A stretch of 37,575 nt of DNA from an uncultured SAR86 cluster bacterium (GTDB lineage Bacteria > Pseudomonadota > Gammaproteobacteria > Magnimaribacterales > D2472). Made by a program: the position numbers and the translations under genes. The DNA is taken from the NCBI GenBank assembly GCA_902509555.1, contig CABWYS010000008.1, positions 1 to 37,575 on the forward strand, given 5' to 3'. Positions 1-8,611 of this stretch are shown here, piece by piece (within the stretch, counting starts at the first letter, position 1; the number at the start of each line of letters is the position of its first letter). The notes beneath the pieces are model-generated. The model was not told the DNA's origin. It did not search any database and worked only from the letters and a program-made list of their open reading frames with translations.

Positions 1-425
1 TTTCTTTTTGCCTGATGTTGTTTTGGCAAAAATCCATTAAAGGAGAACTTGTCTGATGGTAAACCTGAAAGAATTAACGCATTGATAACTGCAGACGGCC
101 CCGGAAGGACTGTAAAAGAAATACCATCTTTAATACACCTTTGTATCAGTGGATATCCTGGATCAGATATAAGTGGCGCCCCGGCATCAGATAAAAGTGC
201 TACGGTTTCTCCGCTTTTAATAAGTTTAATTATTTCATCAGTAGCTTCATTCTCGTTATGCTCATGAAATGGTTTAGTTTTCTTTTCAATATTAAAATGT
301 TGTAAAAGTTTAGCTGAAACCCTAGTATCTTCTACATAAATTTTATCTACTTCCTTTAAAGTATTAATTGACCTCAATGAGAAATCATTTAAATTACCAA
401 TTGGGGTGCAAATTATATAAAGCAT
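1..425 (-). CDS. rsmI: 16S rRNA 2'-O-methyltransferase RsmI, 5' part (cut by window edge)
   Basis: This gene is absent from the ORF track because it runs off the left edge; I translated it from the minus strand. It starts at an ATG at 425-423 and stays open for 141 codons. The N-terminus MLYIICTPIGNLNDFSLRS matches the RsmI signature (TPIGNLxD), followed by EDTR, HEHNE, LLSDAGAPLISDPGYPL and LPGPSAV, all typical of the tetrapyrrole-methylase fold. RsmI uses SAM to methylate the ribose of C1402 in 16S rRNA. It is divergent from lpoA with only 12 bp between the start codons, the same pairing as yraL/yraM in E. coli. The track ORF at 49-267 (+) is its antisense shadow. Confidence 0.96.
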   Translation of the reverse strand, partial: MLYIICTPIGNLNDFSLRSINTLKEVDKIYVEDTRVSAKLLQHFNIEKKTKPFHEHNENEATDEIIKLIKSGETVALLSDAGAPLISDPGYPLIQRCIKDGISFTVLPGPSAVINALILSGLPSDKFSFNGFLPKQHQAKR

Positions 426-437
426 GAAATTAAGTTA

Positions 438-1541
438 ATGATTTTTAAAAAAAATAAATATTTAACAAGTCTTGTAGCATTGATTATCTTAGCATCTTGC
501 TCAACAACATCTAAAAATTTAAATCTTAATTCAATTGAATTTCTTCAGGAAGATAGCCCAAAATACTTCCTGGAGATCTATGACTACCAAAGCTACTTTT
601 ATAATGACCTGGAGATAATACAAGCAGCTATTGATGAAGAAATGCTGGATCAAAGGGCATTAAATGATGCAAAAATATTAAAAAAGAATTATCAAAAAAT
701 TCTAACAAAGAAAAATTATTTCCTCGAGCTTAAACCAAATGATGAATACTCTAAGGATTTGATAGAGTTAGTTTATAGACTCAATCTTCCAGTAAGTATT
801 TTGTGGGATGAAAAAAATCAAACCATCCTGCCAAAAAACTTACTTTCACAAAAAATTAATGGGTTCTGCTCAAGCATTTATGATGATGCAATTGCATCAA
901 TAAATCAGGAAATAAACAAAAACTCTGATTCAGTATTAATTATTTATTCTGAAGAATATAAATCCTTTGCTGAAAGCCTAAAACCAGAAAATAAAAACTT
1001 TATAAGAATAAAATATACTGCAACGAATTTTCAAGAATTCTCAGCTGAGATTTTGGGAGTTAAATTTAGCGAAAAACGATTCAATAAAATTTCTAACCTG
1101 AACCCTAATCAAAATCTAAATTTTAGCCCTCGGCCTAGGTCTGATTTCAAGCAAATCATAATTATATTAAATCCTCAAGAATATAAATCAATGATCCCAG
1201 CTCTAAGATATCATGGAGGAAATAATTTCAGATATTTAAACTTTATTTCATCTCTAGAGGAAATAAAGACCCCTCTCCAACTTCTAGACTATGAAGATTC
1301 ATTGACTCCTGTATCTATTTATCTAACATCAAAAATGAAAAATGATGGATCAGTGTCTCTTGAAAATTTCCTAGAGATAGGAGCTTTGCATGAATGGTTA
1401 TTACTGCAAATTCTAAAACAAGCCGGGGTTCAATCAGCAAAAATAAATGGAGTTACTGGTAGTATTTTTTATCAATCTAATTCATGCACCAAAAGAAATA
1501 TTCCTTTGCAGAGAATTAGCCCGGATTTAATTTCGTCTTAA
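438..1541 (+). CDS. lpoA: LpoA-type penicillin-binding protein activator lipoprotein (LppC family), shortened
   Basis: LpoA is an outer-membrane lipoprotein that activates PBP1A in peptidoglycan synthesis. The N-terminus has a lipoprotein signal with lipobox LASC, predicting lipidated Cys21. The C-terminal half carries the LppC hallmarks: a charged RPRSDF segment before a hydrophobic strand, then IPALRYHGG and a closing NGVTGSIFYQ followed by a CxxRxxPLQR-like tail. At 367 aa it is far shorter than E. coli LpoA (678 aa). Only about 100 residues precede the LppC domain, so most of the N-terminal TPR-like domain is missing. The divergent rsmI neighbour supports the call. It ends with a 4 bp tail-to-tail overlap with sspA. 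Family identity is good; whether it still activates a PBP is inference. Confidence 0.85.
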   Translation: MIFKKNKYLTSLVALIILASCSTTSKNLNLNSIEFLQEDSPKYFLEIYDYQSYFYNDLEIIQAAIDEEMLDQRALNDAKILKKNYQKILTKKNYFLELKPNDEYSKDLIELVYRLNLPVSILWDEKNQTILPKNLLSQKINGFCSSIYDDAIASINQEINKNSDSVLIIYSEEYKSFAESLKPENKNFIRIKYTATNFQEFSAEILGVKFSEKRFNKISNLNPNQNLNFSPRPRSDFKQIIIILNPQEYKSMIPALRYHGGNNFRYLNFISSLEEIKTPLQLLDYEDSLTPVSIYLTSKMKNDGSVSLENFLEIGALHEWLLLQILKQAGVQSAKINGVTGSIFYQSNSCTKRNIPLQRISPDLISS

Positions 1542-2146
1542 TCCCTAAGATCTCTCTCTATCAAAGAAAGGCTGTCCTGGAAGCTTGGTCTGGCAAATAT
1601 TTTTGTTTGATAATCCAATAAAGGCTTAAGATGTCTATTTAAAGGAAGGTTAATTCCAAGAGAAGGAAGTCTCCACAAAATAGGGGCTAGATAACAATCT
1701 ATTAGAGAAAAATCTTCACTCATAAAAAAATCAAATTCTTTGAAAGTCGGAGCAACTGTGCTTATTTCATTCAGTAACTCTTCTCTCACGATCAATAGTT
1801 CCTTCTCAGAAAGCTCTTTAGCAATTAAGGTATTGACTAATGGGCACCATTCTTTATCTATTCTCAACATAAGTGTTCGACTATTAGCCCTTGAGACTGG
1901 ATATACTGGAAGAAGAGGAGGATGAGGGAAGCGCTCGTCTAGATACTCCAGCATTACCCCAGCATCATACAAACCAAGATCTCTATCAGCCAAAATGGGA
2001 AGAGTATGATAAGGATTAAGTGCTAACACTTCCTCTGGTGCCTCCTCATTTGTGGTTTCTCTTATTTCACAAGCAATATCTTTTTCAGCAAGAACTATCC
2101 TTACTCTGTGGCTGTAGTGGTCGTCTTTGTCAGAATATAAAATCAT
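1538..2146 (-). CDS. sspA: Stringent starvation protein A (RNA polymerase-associated, GST fold)
   Basis: A 202 aa glutathione-S-transferase-fold protein. The N-terminal thioredoxin-like domain includes YSDKDDHYSHRVRIVLAEK and NPYHTLPILADRDLGLYDA, and the C-terminal helical domain starts near residue 88. These motifs are typical of SspA, which binds RNA polymerase and alters transcription under stress rather than acting as a detoxifying GST. AGAGGAAG just upstream of the ATG supports the start. It lies 25 bp after petC in the order rplM-rpsI-petABC-sspA found in many gammaproteobacteria. The usual partner sspB is not downstream; the gene instead runs into the 3' end of the convergent lpoA. Confidence 0.93.
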   Translation of the reverse strand: MILYSDKDDHYSHRVRIVLAEKDIACEIRETTNEEAPEEVLALNPYHTLPILADRDLGLYDAGVMLEYLDERFPHPPLLPVYPVSRANSRTLMLRIDKEWCPLVNTLIAKELSEKELLIVREELLNEISTVAPTFKEFDFFMSEDFSLIDCYLAPILWRLPSLGINLPLNRHLKPLLDYQTKIFARPSFQDSLSLIERDLRD

Positions 2147-2171
2147 ACTTCCTCTTTATTTTTAATTAAAT

Positions 2172-2969
2172 CTAATGATAATCTTTTTGGTATTCTCTAA
2201 ATAGAAGATAAGCAAGCGCTGTAAAAACTACAAAAAATAGTATTGCATACCAACCCATTCTCTCTCTATCTGATCTGCTTGGCTCTCCAACATAGGTCAT
2301 GAAATTTACAAGGTTGTATATAACCTCATCAAACTCTTGGACGGATAAAGTACCAGATCCTTGAACAGTTTTAAGATAACCACACTTTTCTTCAGTGATA
2401 TCGTTACCCATCTCATCTCTTCTTACTCCGCCATTGCTAGCTATCAACGGTACATCCTTGCAAGATAATATTTGCTGACCTTGCATAGAAGCTAAAACAT
2501 TCGGCATTGCTGCACCAGGATACACCATATTATTTACCCCGTAAGGTTTTGATGAATCTTCATAAAAAGTTCTTAAGTATGTGTAAACCCAATCTGATCC
2601 ATGCAATCTTGTAACAAGTGTCAAATCTGGAGGAGCTATACCAAACCAAGTTTCAGAAACAGCAGGTTCCATTGATCCGGTCATTCTATCGCCAAGCTTG
2701 ACATTTGCGCCAAAAACTAAATTATCACTAAAAATTTCCTCAGGAATATCTAGGTCTTTTGCAATTCTTCCCCATCGAGAATACTTCAATGAATGACAGC
2801 CATAACAATGGTTGATAAAAGTCAGAGCGCCTAATTGAAGTGACTCAATATTATTGAGCTCAGGTTTGAATGAGTCGCATTCTCCGTAATCACCGCATGG
2901 AGCTCCACCCGCTGCAAAAGCTTCATGTGTCCCAATGAATAAGAAAGCTACTAGTAAGAATTTCTTCAT
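2172..2969 (-). CDS. petC: Ubiquinol-cytochrome c reductase, cytochrome c1 subunit
   Basis: Cytochrome c1 of the bc1 complex accepts electrons from the Rieske centre and passes them to soluble cytochrome c. Residues 1-19 form a Sec signal peptide ending in AFA. The haem-binding CxxCH motif (CYGCH) lies near residue 55 and the likely axial Met is in AAMPNVL. A single C-terminal transmembrane helix near residues 240-258 ends in a basic tail, with the bulk of the protein in the periplasm. The start overlaps the petB stop in an ATGA, so translation is probably coupled. Length (265 aa) fits proteobacterial c1. Confidence 0.96.
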   Translation of the reverse strand: MKKFLLVAFLFIGTHEAFAAGGAPCGDYGECDSFKPELNNIESLQLGALTFINHCYGCHSLKYSRWGRIAKDLDIPEEIFSDNLVFGANVKLGDRMTGSMEPAVSETWFGIAPPDLTLVTRLHGSDWVYTYLRTFYEDSSKPYGVNNMVYPGAAMPNVLASMQGQQILSCKDVPLIASNGGVRRDEMGNDITEEKCGYLKTVQGSGTLSVQEFDEVIYNLVNFMTYVGEPSRSDRERMGWYAILFFVVFTALAYLLFREYQKDYH

Positions 2970-4183
2970 AACCTTTCTGGTACTGGTTTTGTTTTTTCGA
3001 TGGAAGTATAAATCGGCATTAATAAGAAAAATGCGAAATAGATTATAGTTCCAATGATACTAAGTGTTGTTCTTAGAGCTGTTACAGGCACAGTGCCCAA
3101 CCATGCCAGCATAAGCCAACTAATAATAAATATAGTCATTGCAATCTTGCTAAGTATACCCTTGTACCTAATAGAAGCTGCTTTACTTCTATCAAGCCAC
3201 GGTACAACGAATAGTATGGCTATAGCTGCACCCATTACTACAAGACCGCCAAGCTTATCAGGCACCGCTCTTAACATTGCGTAGTATGGTGAGTAATACC
3301 ATACTGGAGCAATATGCTCGGGAGTGCTTAATGGGTTAGCTTCTTCAAAGTTAGCTAGCTCCAACATATAGCCGCCACCTTCAGGAAAGAAGAACATGAT
3401 AATTGAAAAAACAATACCAAATATTCCAATGGCTACCAGTGCGTTCAAAACTTTATATGGAAAAAATGGGACGCTGTCCAATGGAACTCCATCCTCATCT
3501 AAATGCTTTTCGATATCCACTCCCTCTGGGTTTCCTGCTCCGACTTCATGCAAGGCAACCAAATGCATAAATACAAGCGCTATTAATATTAAGGGCAGAG
3601 CTACAACATGCAACGCAAAGAATCTTGAAATGGTTGCGCCAGAAATATAGTAATCACCTCTAACCCAAATTTCCAATGACTCGCCAATGTAAGGAATGGC
3701 GCCAAATAGAGAAATGATAACTTGGGCACCCCAATAGGACATTTGACCATAAGGTAAAACGTATCCTAGGAAACCCTCAGCCATCATTACAAGATAAATA
3801 GTCATACCAAAGACCCATACTAATTCTCTTGGTTTGTGATAAGAGCCGTATAACAACCCTCGAAACATGTGAAGATACACAACAGCAAAGAACATTGAAG
3901 CACCAGTCGTATGCATATATCGAATCACCCAGCCGTATTCAATATCTCGCATAATATATTCAATAGAGGCAAAAGCACCTTCTTCAGTGTTCTCATACCC
4001 AAACATCAACCAAATACCTGAAACAATTTGAATAATTAAAACTACTGATGCCAAAGCACCAAACATATACCAGAAATTTACCTTCTTAGGGACAGGGTGT
4101 TTTGATAAATGGCGTTCATATGTATTTACAATAGGTAAACGATCGTTAATCCAATTAAAAAATCCTGATGATTTTTGAGTCAT
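2966..4183 (-). CDS. petB: Ubiquinol-cytochrome c reductase, cytochrome b subunit
   Basis: The integral-membrane cytochrome b carries the quinol-oxidising and quinone-reducing sites. The 405 aa protein has about eight or nine hydrophobic helices. Haem-ligand histidines are visible at H91 and H105 in one helix and H192 and H207 in another, in the usual contexts (RYMHTTGAS, HLVALHEVGAGNP). The Qo-site tetrapeptide is PVWY near residue 293 instead of PEWY, a variant I recall from beta/gammaproteobacterial bc1 complexes. It overlaps petA by 1 nt (TAATG) and petC by 4 nt (ATGA), so petABC is one tightly coupled operon. Confidence 0.97.
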   Translation of the reverse strand: MTQKSSGFFNWINDRLPIVNTYERHLSKHPVPKKVNFWYMFGALASVVLIIQIVSGIWLMFGYENTEEGAFASIEYIMRDIEYGWVIRYMHTTGASMFFAVVYLHMFRGLLYGSYHKPRELVWVFGMTIYLVMMAEGFLGYVLPYGQMSYWGAQVIISLFGAIPYIGESLEIWVRGDYYISGATISRFFALHVVALPLILIALVFMHLVALHEVGAGNPEGVDIEKHLDEDGVPLDSVPFFPYKVLNALVAIGIFGIVFSIIMFFFPEGGGYMLELANFEEANPLSTPEHIAPVWYYSPYYAMLRAVPDKLGGLVVMGAAIAILFVVPWLDRSKAASIRYKGILSKIAMTIFIISWLMLAWLGTVPVTALRTTLSIIGTIIYFAFFLLMPIYTSIEKTKPVPERL

Positions 4184-4767
4184 TACGCAGCGCCTCTTTC
4201 TTCCCCTATTGTTAATATACTTCCGTCAAAATAATGAGGCGGAACCTTTAAATTAGTTGGAGCAGGAACTCCTTTAAATACTCTCCCTACAATGTCAAAC
4301 ATTGATCCGTGGCAAGGACAGAAAAATCCACCTACCCATGACTCGTCCCAAGGCTGAGACTCCATTTCAGGATAATATTTCGGAGCACATCCCAGATGGG
4401 TACAAACTCCAGCAATAACAGTATATTCGTCTGAAGTTGATCTTGTTGGATTTACATCTCTATATGGTTCTTCTATCTTAAGAGAGTTTGGATCATCTAA
4501 TTTTGATTCCACTTTTGAAAGACTATCTAAAGCTGCTTTGCTGTGTCGGATAACAAAAACTGGCTGTTTTCTCCATGCAACCTGAATTTTTTGTCCAACT
4601 TGCATTTTTGAGACATCAACTTTTACTGGACCACCAACCGCCTTAGCTTTTGCACTTGGATTCCAGGAAGCAACAAAAGGAACTACTGCGAATGATGCTC
4701 CGACTGCTCCGACAGCTGTGGTCATACCTATAAGTACTTTTCTTCGCGTGGTAATTTTTTCCTCCAT
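4183..4767 (-). CDS. petA: Ubiquinol-cytochrome c reductase, Rieske iron-sulfur subunit
   Basis: The Rieske [2Fe-2S] subunit takes the first electron from quinol at the Qo site. A twin-arginine motif (TTRRKVLIG) followed by a hydrophobic stretch at residues 7-30 indicates Tat export with a retained membrane anchor. Both cluster boxes are present: CTHLGC (C122, H124, C127) and CPCHGS (C150, C152, H153). The 194 aa length is normal. It is the first pet gene after rpsI, separated by 44 bp that contain an AT-rich palindrome (ATATTTAAATAT), so it may have its own promoter or be read through from rplM. Confidence 0.97.
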   Translation of the reverse strand: MEEKITTRRKVLIGMTTAVGAVGASFAVVPFVASWNPSAKAKAVGGPVKVDVSKMQVGQKIQVAWRKQPVFVIRHSKAALDSLSKVESKLDDPNSLKIEEPYRDVNPTRSTSDEYTVIAGVCTHLGCAPKYYPEMESQPWDESWVGGFFCPCHGSMFDIVGRVFKGVPAPTNLKVPPHYFDGSILTIGEERGAA

Positions 4768-4811
4768 TAAAACCTATATTGAGATGAACGGTAATATTTA
4801 AATATAAGAAA

Positions 4812-5204
4812 TTAGCGCTTGGAGAATTGAGAGCTTTTTCTTGCTTTCTTTAATCCTGGTTTCTTTCTCTCAACTTTTCTATCGTCTCTTGTTAAAAACC
4901 CTGCAGATTTTAGCTGCGGCCTAAGACTTTCATCAAATTCAAGTAAAGCTCTTGAGATACCATGCCTAATTGCTCCAGCCTGACCAAAGCTTCCTCCACC
5001 CTTAACCATAGCCTTGATATCTACCTGCTCATCTAGCTCTGTTAATTTCAATGGTTGCATTACTAGCATTTGAGCAACTTGCCTACCAAAATAATGAGAT
5101 AATTCTTTATTATTAACTAGTATTTTGCCTTTTCCTTTTGAAAGATAAACTCTAGCAGATGAGGTTTTCCTTCTACCAGTTGCATAATGGATAGATGCGC
5201 TCAT
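4812..5204 (-). CDS. rpsI: 30S ribosomal protein S9
   Basis: S9 is a small-subunit protein whose basic C-terminal tail reaches the P-site tRNA. Motifs include [14 protein letters not shown] near the N-terminus and a C-terminal QFSKR ending with the conserved Lys-Arg. I place the start at 5204 rather than the track's 5219. The resulting N-terminus, [13 protein letters not shown], gives 130 aa, the same length as E. coli S9, and the ATG overlaps the rplM stop in an ATGA, as expected for coupled translation. The longer ORF adds five residues that read into rplM. Confidence 0.96.
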   Translation of the reverse strand: MSASIHYATGRRKTSSARVYLSKGKGKILVNNKELSHYFGRQVAQMLVMQPLKLTELDEQVDIKAMVKGGGSFGQAGAIRHGISRALLEFDESLRPQLKSAGFLTRDDRKVERKKPGLKKARKSSQFSKR

Positions 5205-5635
5205 AGTTTTGGCTCCCAAATTTGAGGTTCTTGTGATTCATGAGGATGGTTATCTCCCTTATATACTTTGAGCTTTTTAAACATTTGCTTGCCAAGTTTA
5301 TTTTTTGGAAGCATGCCTTTTACAGCTTCTTCTATAATATATTCAGATTTGTCTTCAATAATGTCTTTGAAAACTTTAGTCTTCAGACCGCCAGGGTAAA
5401 GTGAGTGTGTGTAATATTTTTTATCATCAAACTTTTTTCCAGTTACCCGAATTTTTTCAGCATTAATGACGACCACGTAGTCCCCGCCGTCAGTATGTGG
5501 AGTAAAGGTAGGTTTGTCTTTGCCCCTAATACGATTAGCTATTTTGGTGGCCAGACGCCCTAAAATTTTATCTGAAGCATCTACAACATACCAATCATGT
5601 TGAGCGTCTTCTTTTCTGAGTGAAAGAGTTTTCAT
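5201..5635 (-). CDS. rplM: 50S ribosomal protein L13
   Basis: L13 is an early-assembly large-subunit protein. The 144 aa product carries [28 protein letters not shown] and [12 protein letters not shown], all family-diagnostic, and E. coli L13 is 142 aa. It heads the rplM-rpsI-petABC-sspA run and overlaps rpsI by 4 nt. No clear Shine-Dalgarno is visible before the ATG (upstream is A/T-rich), but a plausible sigma-70 promoter sits about 36 bp upstream. Confidence 0.97.
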   Translation of the reverse strand: MKTLSLRKEDAQHDWYVVDASDKILGRLATKIANRIRGKDKPTFTPHTDGGDYVVVINAEKIRVTGKKFDDKKYYTHSLYPGGLKTKVFKDIIEDKSEYIIEEAVKGMLPKNKLGKQMFKKLKVYKGDNHPHESQEPQIWEPKL

Positions 5636-5670
5636 TATTTTTTATGTTTAAAGAAAAAAATTAGATGCGA

Positions 5671-5699
5671 ATGTTAATGTTTACGCGCTATTTAATCAA
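5671..5699 (-). promoter_or_regulatory. Candidate sigma-70 promoter for rplM-rpsI(-petABC)
   Basis: On the minus strand TTGATT (5699-5694) and TAACAT (5676-5671) are separated by exactly 17 bp. Each hexamer matches 4 of 6 consensus bases. It lies in the 73 bp gap between zapE's 3' end and rplM's start and would give a leader of roughly 30 nt. In DNA this AT-rich such matches arise by chance, so confidence is modest. Confidence 0.4.
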
Positions 5700-5708
5700 T
5701 ATTTTAAT

Positions 5709-6767
5709 TCATTTAGTTTGGTTTTTCTCTAAATTTTGAAGATATTTTGTTGATGCTATTTGATGGAGTCTACTCTCAGTTCTAACCCATAAATGATGCA
5801 ACTGATCTCCAGAATACAAATTAATCATTAAATTGAGATCATAAAAACATTTTAGTTTTTGATTTTCTTGATAGGCAATGTCAATAAAGCTGATGAATCT
5901 TCTTATTTTATCAATATGATCATCATTACAAGCATGAAAATTACTAATAAATACCCATTCAAATGTTTTAACAATCTCAATAAAATCCTTGCTTGCGCAT
6001 GGCGCTGAAAAAAAGTCCTCAAAAGAAAGCCAGAGAGCTTTATCAGAACAGCCCAAACAATTAAATTTTCTGTTATTTACTAAAAATAGAGTCTTGTCAG
6101 TAATATCTTTATTAAAAGTTCTGTGCAAAAAATCTTTTACGCTTTCAAGTTTATTCCCATCTTTACCAGAACTATCAAACTTAGAAATTTCTTTAAGTCT
6201 ATAGTCCTCAGCGCCCAGTAGATGATGAATAAAAAAGTTTTCGTTAATAAAATTGATAGTTTTTATAAATTTAGCTCTTTGAAGACCATCTTTATAGAGA
6301 TTGTCTGGGTGTGAATTAGATGAAATGAATAGCCTGGTTCCTTTTTTTGATAATGCTTCAAGTATGGTGCCTACAATCATTGCATCAGCAATATCCTCAA
6401 TCTGAAACTCATCTATAAAAATAATCTTGAAATCATTCGAAAGATTCTTAACAACCTTAAATAGTGGATCACTTTTTCCAGAAAATTCAGATAATTTTTT
6501 ATGAATAAGTTGCATGAATTCAATAAAGTGAAATTGGCCTGCATGAGAAAAATATGAATCTTGAAGACCTTGGAGTAGCATTGTTTTGCCTCTTCCAACT
6601 GGACCCCATAAGTATAAATTTCCAATTGAATTGTTTTTAGAAAAAAATGTAGGAGGTTGATAGATTGAATCTAGCTCAATAAACTTCTCTAGAAATGTAG
6701 TTTGAGCATTATCAAGCGTTATACCCTGAATAGATAAATTCTTAAGCATAACTTTTATATCCATCAT
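5709..6767 (-). CDS. zapE: Cell division protein ZapE (AFG1-like ATPase)
   Basis: ZapE is an AFG1/YhcM-family P-loop ATPase linked to Z-ring function during division. The 352 aa protein has Walker A GPVGRGKT (residues 55-62) and Walker B IIFIDEF (115-121) followed by QIEDIADAMI, the AFG1 signature. TRLFISSN matches sensor I. The rplM-zapE-degS neighbourhood matches E. coli (rplM, yhcM, degQ, degS). Two ATGs are in tandem (6767 and 6764) with no clear ribosome-binding site to choose between them. The divergent degS starts only 20 bp away. Gene identity is firm; the division role is known from E. coli and assumed here. Confidence 0.92.
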   Translation of the reverse strand: MMDIKVMLKNLSIQGITLDNAQTTFLEKFIELDSIYQPPTFFSKNNSIGNLYLWGPVGRGKTMLLQGLQDSYFSHAGQFHFIEFMQLIHKKLSEFSGKSDPLFKVVKNLSNDFKIIFIDEFQIEDIADAMIVGTILEALSKKGTRLFISSNSHPDNLYKDGLQRAKFIKTINFINENFFIHHLLGAEDYRLKEISKFDSSGKDGNKLESVKDFLHRTFNKDITDKTLFLVNNRKFNCLGCSDKALWLSFEDFFSAPCASKDFIEIVKTFEWVFISNFHACNDDHIDKIRRFISFIDIAYQENQKLKCFYDLNLMINLYSGDQLHHLWVRTESRLHQIASTKYLQNLEKNQTK

Positions 6768-6787
6768 ATTATTGATTTAATGATCAT

Positions 6788-7792
6788 ATGAAATTTTTTA
6801 ATAATAAGCTTTCAAGGATAAATTTTTTAATCTTGGTTGGTATTCTGACATATCTTTATATAAATATGTCTAATGATGATGGTTATGTAGGAGCAATTGC
6901 AAAAGCATCTCCGTCTGTCATTAACATCAGCTCTAAGAGCAACATTGAAACTAGGTCATTTGATGGAAGGCTACCAAATAATCTTATGGGCTCAGGGATT
7001 ATTATTTCTAATGATGGGTATATTATTACTAATCTTCATGTAATTAAGGGCGCTAGAATTATTGAAGTAGAGCTAGATGATGGACAAGTTTATCTAGCCT
7101 CCTTAATTGGTTTTGACGAACGGTCTGATCTTGCGGTGATTAAAATTACTCCAATGGATTCATTAAAGCCTATTGAGGTATCAAACAGCTCATCAGCTCA
7201 AATAGGTGATCAAGTAATTGCTATTGGAAATGCATTTGGTTTAGGGAAAACTTTTACTAGTGGAATTATTAGCGCTACAGGAAGAGATTATGGAAATCCA
7301 TATCTTGAACTTATTCAAACTGATGCAGCAATTAATCCAGGAAATTCTGGAGGAGCCTTGATCAATCACAAAGGCAATCTTATTGGAATGAATACAAAAA
7401 TTTTTTCACAAACTGGCTCTTATGCTGGAATTGGCTTCGCTCTTCCAGCCAATAAAATGATTGAAGTTGCTTCAGAGATTATTCAATATGGGTCAGTAAA
7501 ACGGTCATGGATTGGAGATTTTAGAGTTAAGGTGAAAAGGTTTTTATTAAACAACAAACCTACCTACGGTCTTGAGATATTGGAACTCAGAAACTATGGG
7601 CCGCTTTTTAATAGTGGAAAAATAAAGCAAGGGGCAATCATCTTATCCATCAATAAAGAATCACCGACATGGGAAAATTTAACTGGCGCTTTAAAAAACT
7701 CATTTCCAGGAGATGAGATTGAGTTCCAAGTATTACAGAACTCTAATGTTAAGGATTACAAAGTTGTAACAGAGGCTATTCCTGCTCAATAG
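6788..7792 (+). CDS. degS: DegS-like membrane-anchored periplasmic serine protease
   Basis: This is an HtrA-family trypsin-like protease. An uncleaved hydrophobic segment at residues 12-26 is followed by the periplasmic protease domain with catalytic H84 (TNLHVIKG), D114 (RSDLAVIK) and S187 (NPGNSGGAL). The C-terminal 90 residues are a single divergent PDZ domain (IKQGAIILSINKESP). The membrane anchor and single PDZ fit DegS, which senses misfolded outer-membrane proteins and cleaves RseA to release sigma-E, better than DegP or DegQ. No degQ lies beside it, unlike in E. coli. Its stop is 1 bp from the stop of the convergent crotonase gene. E. coli DegS is 355 aa; this one is 334. Confidence 0.9.
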   Translation: MKFFNNKLSRINFLILVGILTYLYINMSNDDGYVGAIAKASPSVINISSKSNIETRSFDGRLPNNLMGSGIIISNDGYIITNLHVIKGARIIEVELDDGQVYLASLIGFDERSDLAVIKITPMDSLKPIEVSNSSSAQIGDQVIAIGNAFGLGKTFTSGIISATGRDYGNPYLELIQTDAAINPGNSGGALINHKGNLIGMNTKIFSQTGSYAGIGFALPANKMIEVASEIIQYGSVKRSWIGDFRVKVKRFLLNNKPTYGLEILELRNYGPLFNSGKIKQGAIILSINKESPTWENLTGALKNSFPGDEIEFQVLQNSNVKDYKVVTEAIPAQ

Positions 7793-7793
7793 G

Positions 7794-8600
7794 TCAATTA
7801 TCTTTCCAGATGGGATCTCGCTTTTCTAAAAACGAGGTAATTCCCTCCTTTGCATCATCTGCAAGGGAGTTTTCAGTCATTACTTTTGAAGTGTATTCAT
7901 ATGCTTCCGAGAGACTCATTTCATACTGCCGATAAAAAGCTTCTTTACCAATTTTAACAGCAGATAGAGGCTTGGTTGCAATTTTCTCTGCAAGATGCAT
8001 AACACTGTCATTTAGTTTTTCAGCGGAGACATAATCATTAATTAGGGATATTCTCTTTGCTTCGGCTGCATCAACCATATCGCCCGTAAGAAGCATTTTC
8101 ATTGAATCTTTTTTGCTAATATTTCTTGAAAGTGCAACCATAGGAGTTGAGCAAAATAAACCTATATTTACTCCAGGCGTTGCAAATTTTGATTGATCAG
8201 ACGCAATGGCTAAGTCGCAACTAGCAACTAACTGGCAACCAGCAGCAGTTGCAACCCCATTGATTTCTGCTATGACTGGTTTTGAACATGTGATTATCAT
8301 CTGCATAAGTGAAGAACATAAATCAAAAAGATCTGAAAAATATTCCTTCCCACCATCTGTATTGACTCTAGCTTCAGTTATATCTTTTAAGTTATGCCCT
8401 GAGCAAAAAACATCACCGACAGCTGCAATGACAATCACTTTAACCGAATCATTCGATGATGCCTCAAATATATGCTGTTTAAGTTGACGCATCATCTTAT
8501 CCGAGAGAGCATTTTTATTACTAGGATCATCTAGAATCAAACGCAAGATGCCGGTCTGAGTTTGGTCAATCTGTAAAATATCTTTTATCTTTTCACTCAT
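7794..8600 (-). CDS. Enoyl-CoA hydratase/isomerase family protein, ECHDC3 type
   Basis: A crotonase-fold protein of 268 aa. The oxyanion-hole segments are present (FCSGHNL near residue 68 and AAGCQLVASCD near 121), as is the ECHDC3-like stretch ATPGVNIGLFCSTPMVALSR. The two glutamates that perform hydration in classical enoyl-CoA hydratase (rat E144 and E164) align by eye with Q123 and G143, with the same 20-residue spacing. A standard hydratase reaction is therefore doubtful. This substitution is also what I recall for vertebrate ECHDC3. It is last in a three-gene unit with the CoA-binding and MTHFR-like genes (gaps of 11 and 6 bp). It binds an acyl-CoA by family; the reaction is unknown. 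Confidence 0.85.
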   Translation of the reverse strand: MSEKIKDILQIDQTQTGILRLILDDPSNKNALSDKMMRQLKQHIFEASSNDSVKVIVIAAVGDVFCSGHNLKDITEARVNTDGGKEYFSDLFDLCSSLMQMIITCSKPVIAEINGVATAAGCQLVASCDLAIASDQSKFATPGVNIGLFCSTPMVALSRNISKKDSMKMLLTGDMVDAAEAKRISLINDYVSAEKLNDSVMHLAEKIATKPLSAVKIGKEAFYRQYEMSLSEAYEYTSKVMTENSLADDAKEGITSFLEKRDPIWKDN

Positions 8601-8611
8601 AATCTAATTAG

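Noticed and set aside
49-267. 72 aa plus-strand ORF at the left edge
   Set aside because: It lies antisense inside rsmI, which has clear family motifs on the minus strand; the plus-strand product has no recognisable features.
4794-4805. 12 bp AT palindrome ATATTTAAATAT between rpsI and petA
   Set aside because: Such palindromes are expected by chance in AT-rich gaps; no GC stem or U-run for a terminator and no known operator match.
5205-5219. Longer rpsI start used by the ORF track
   Set aside because: The ATG at 5204 gives the family-standard 130 aa S9 and an ATGA overlap with rplM.
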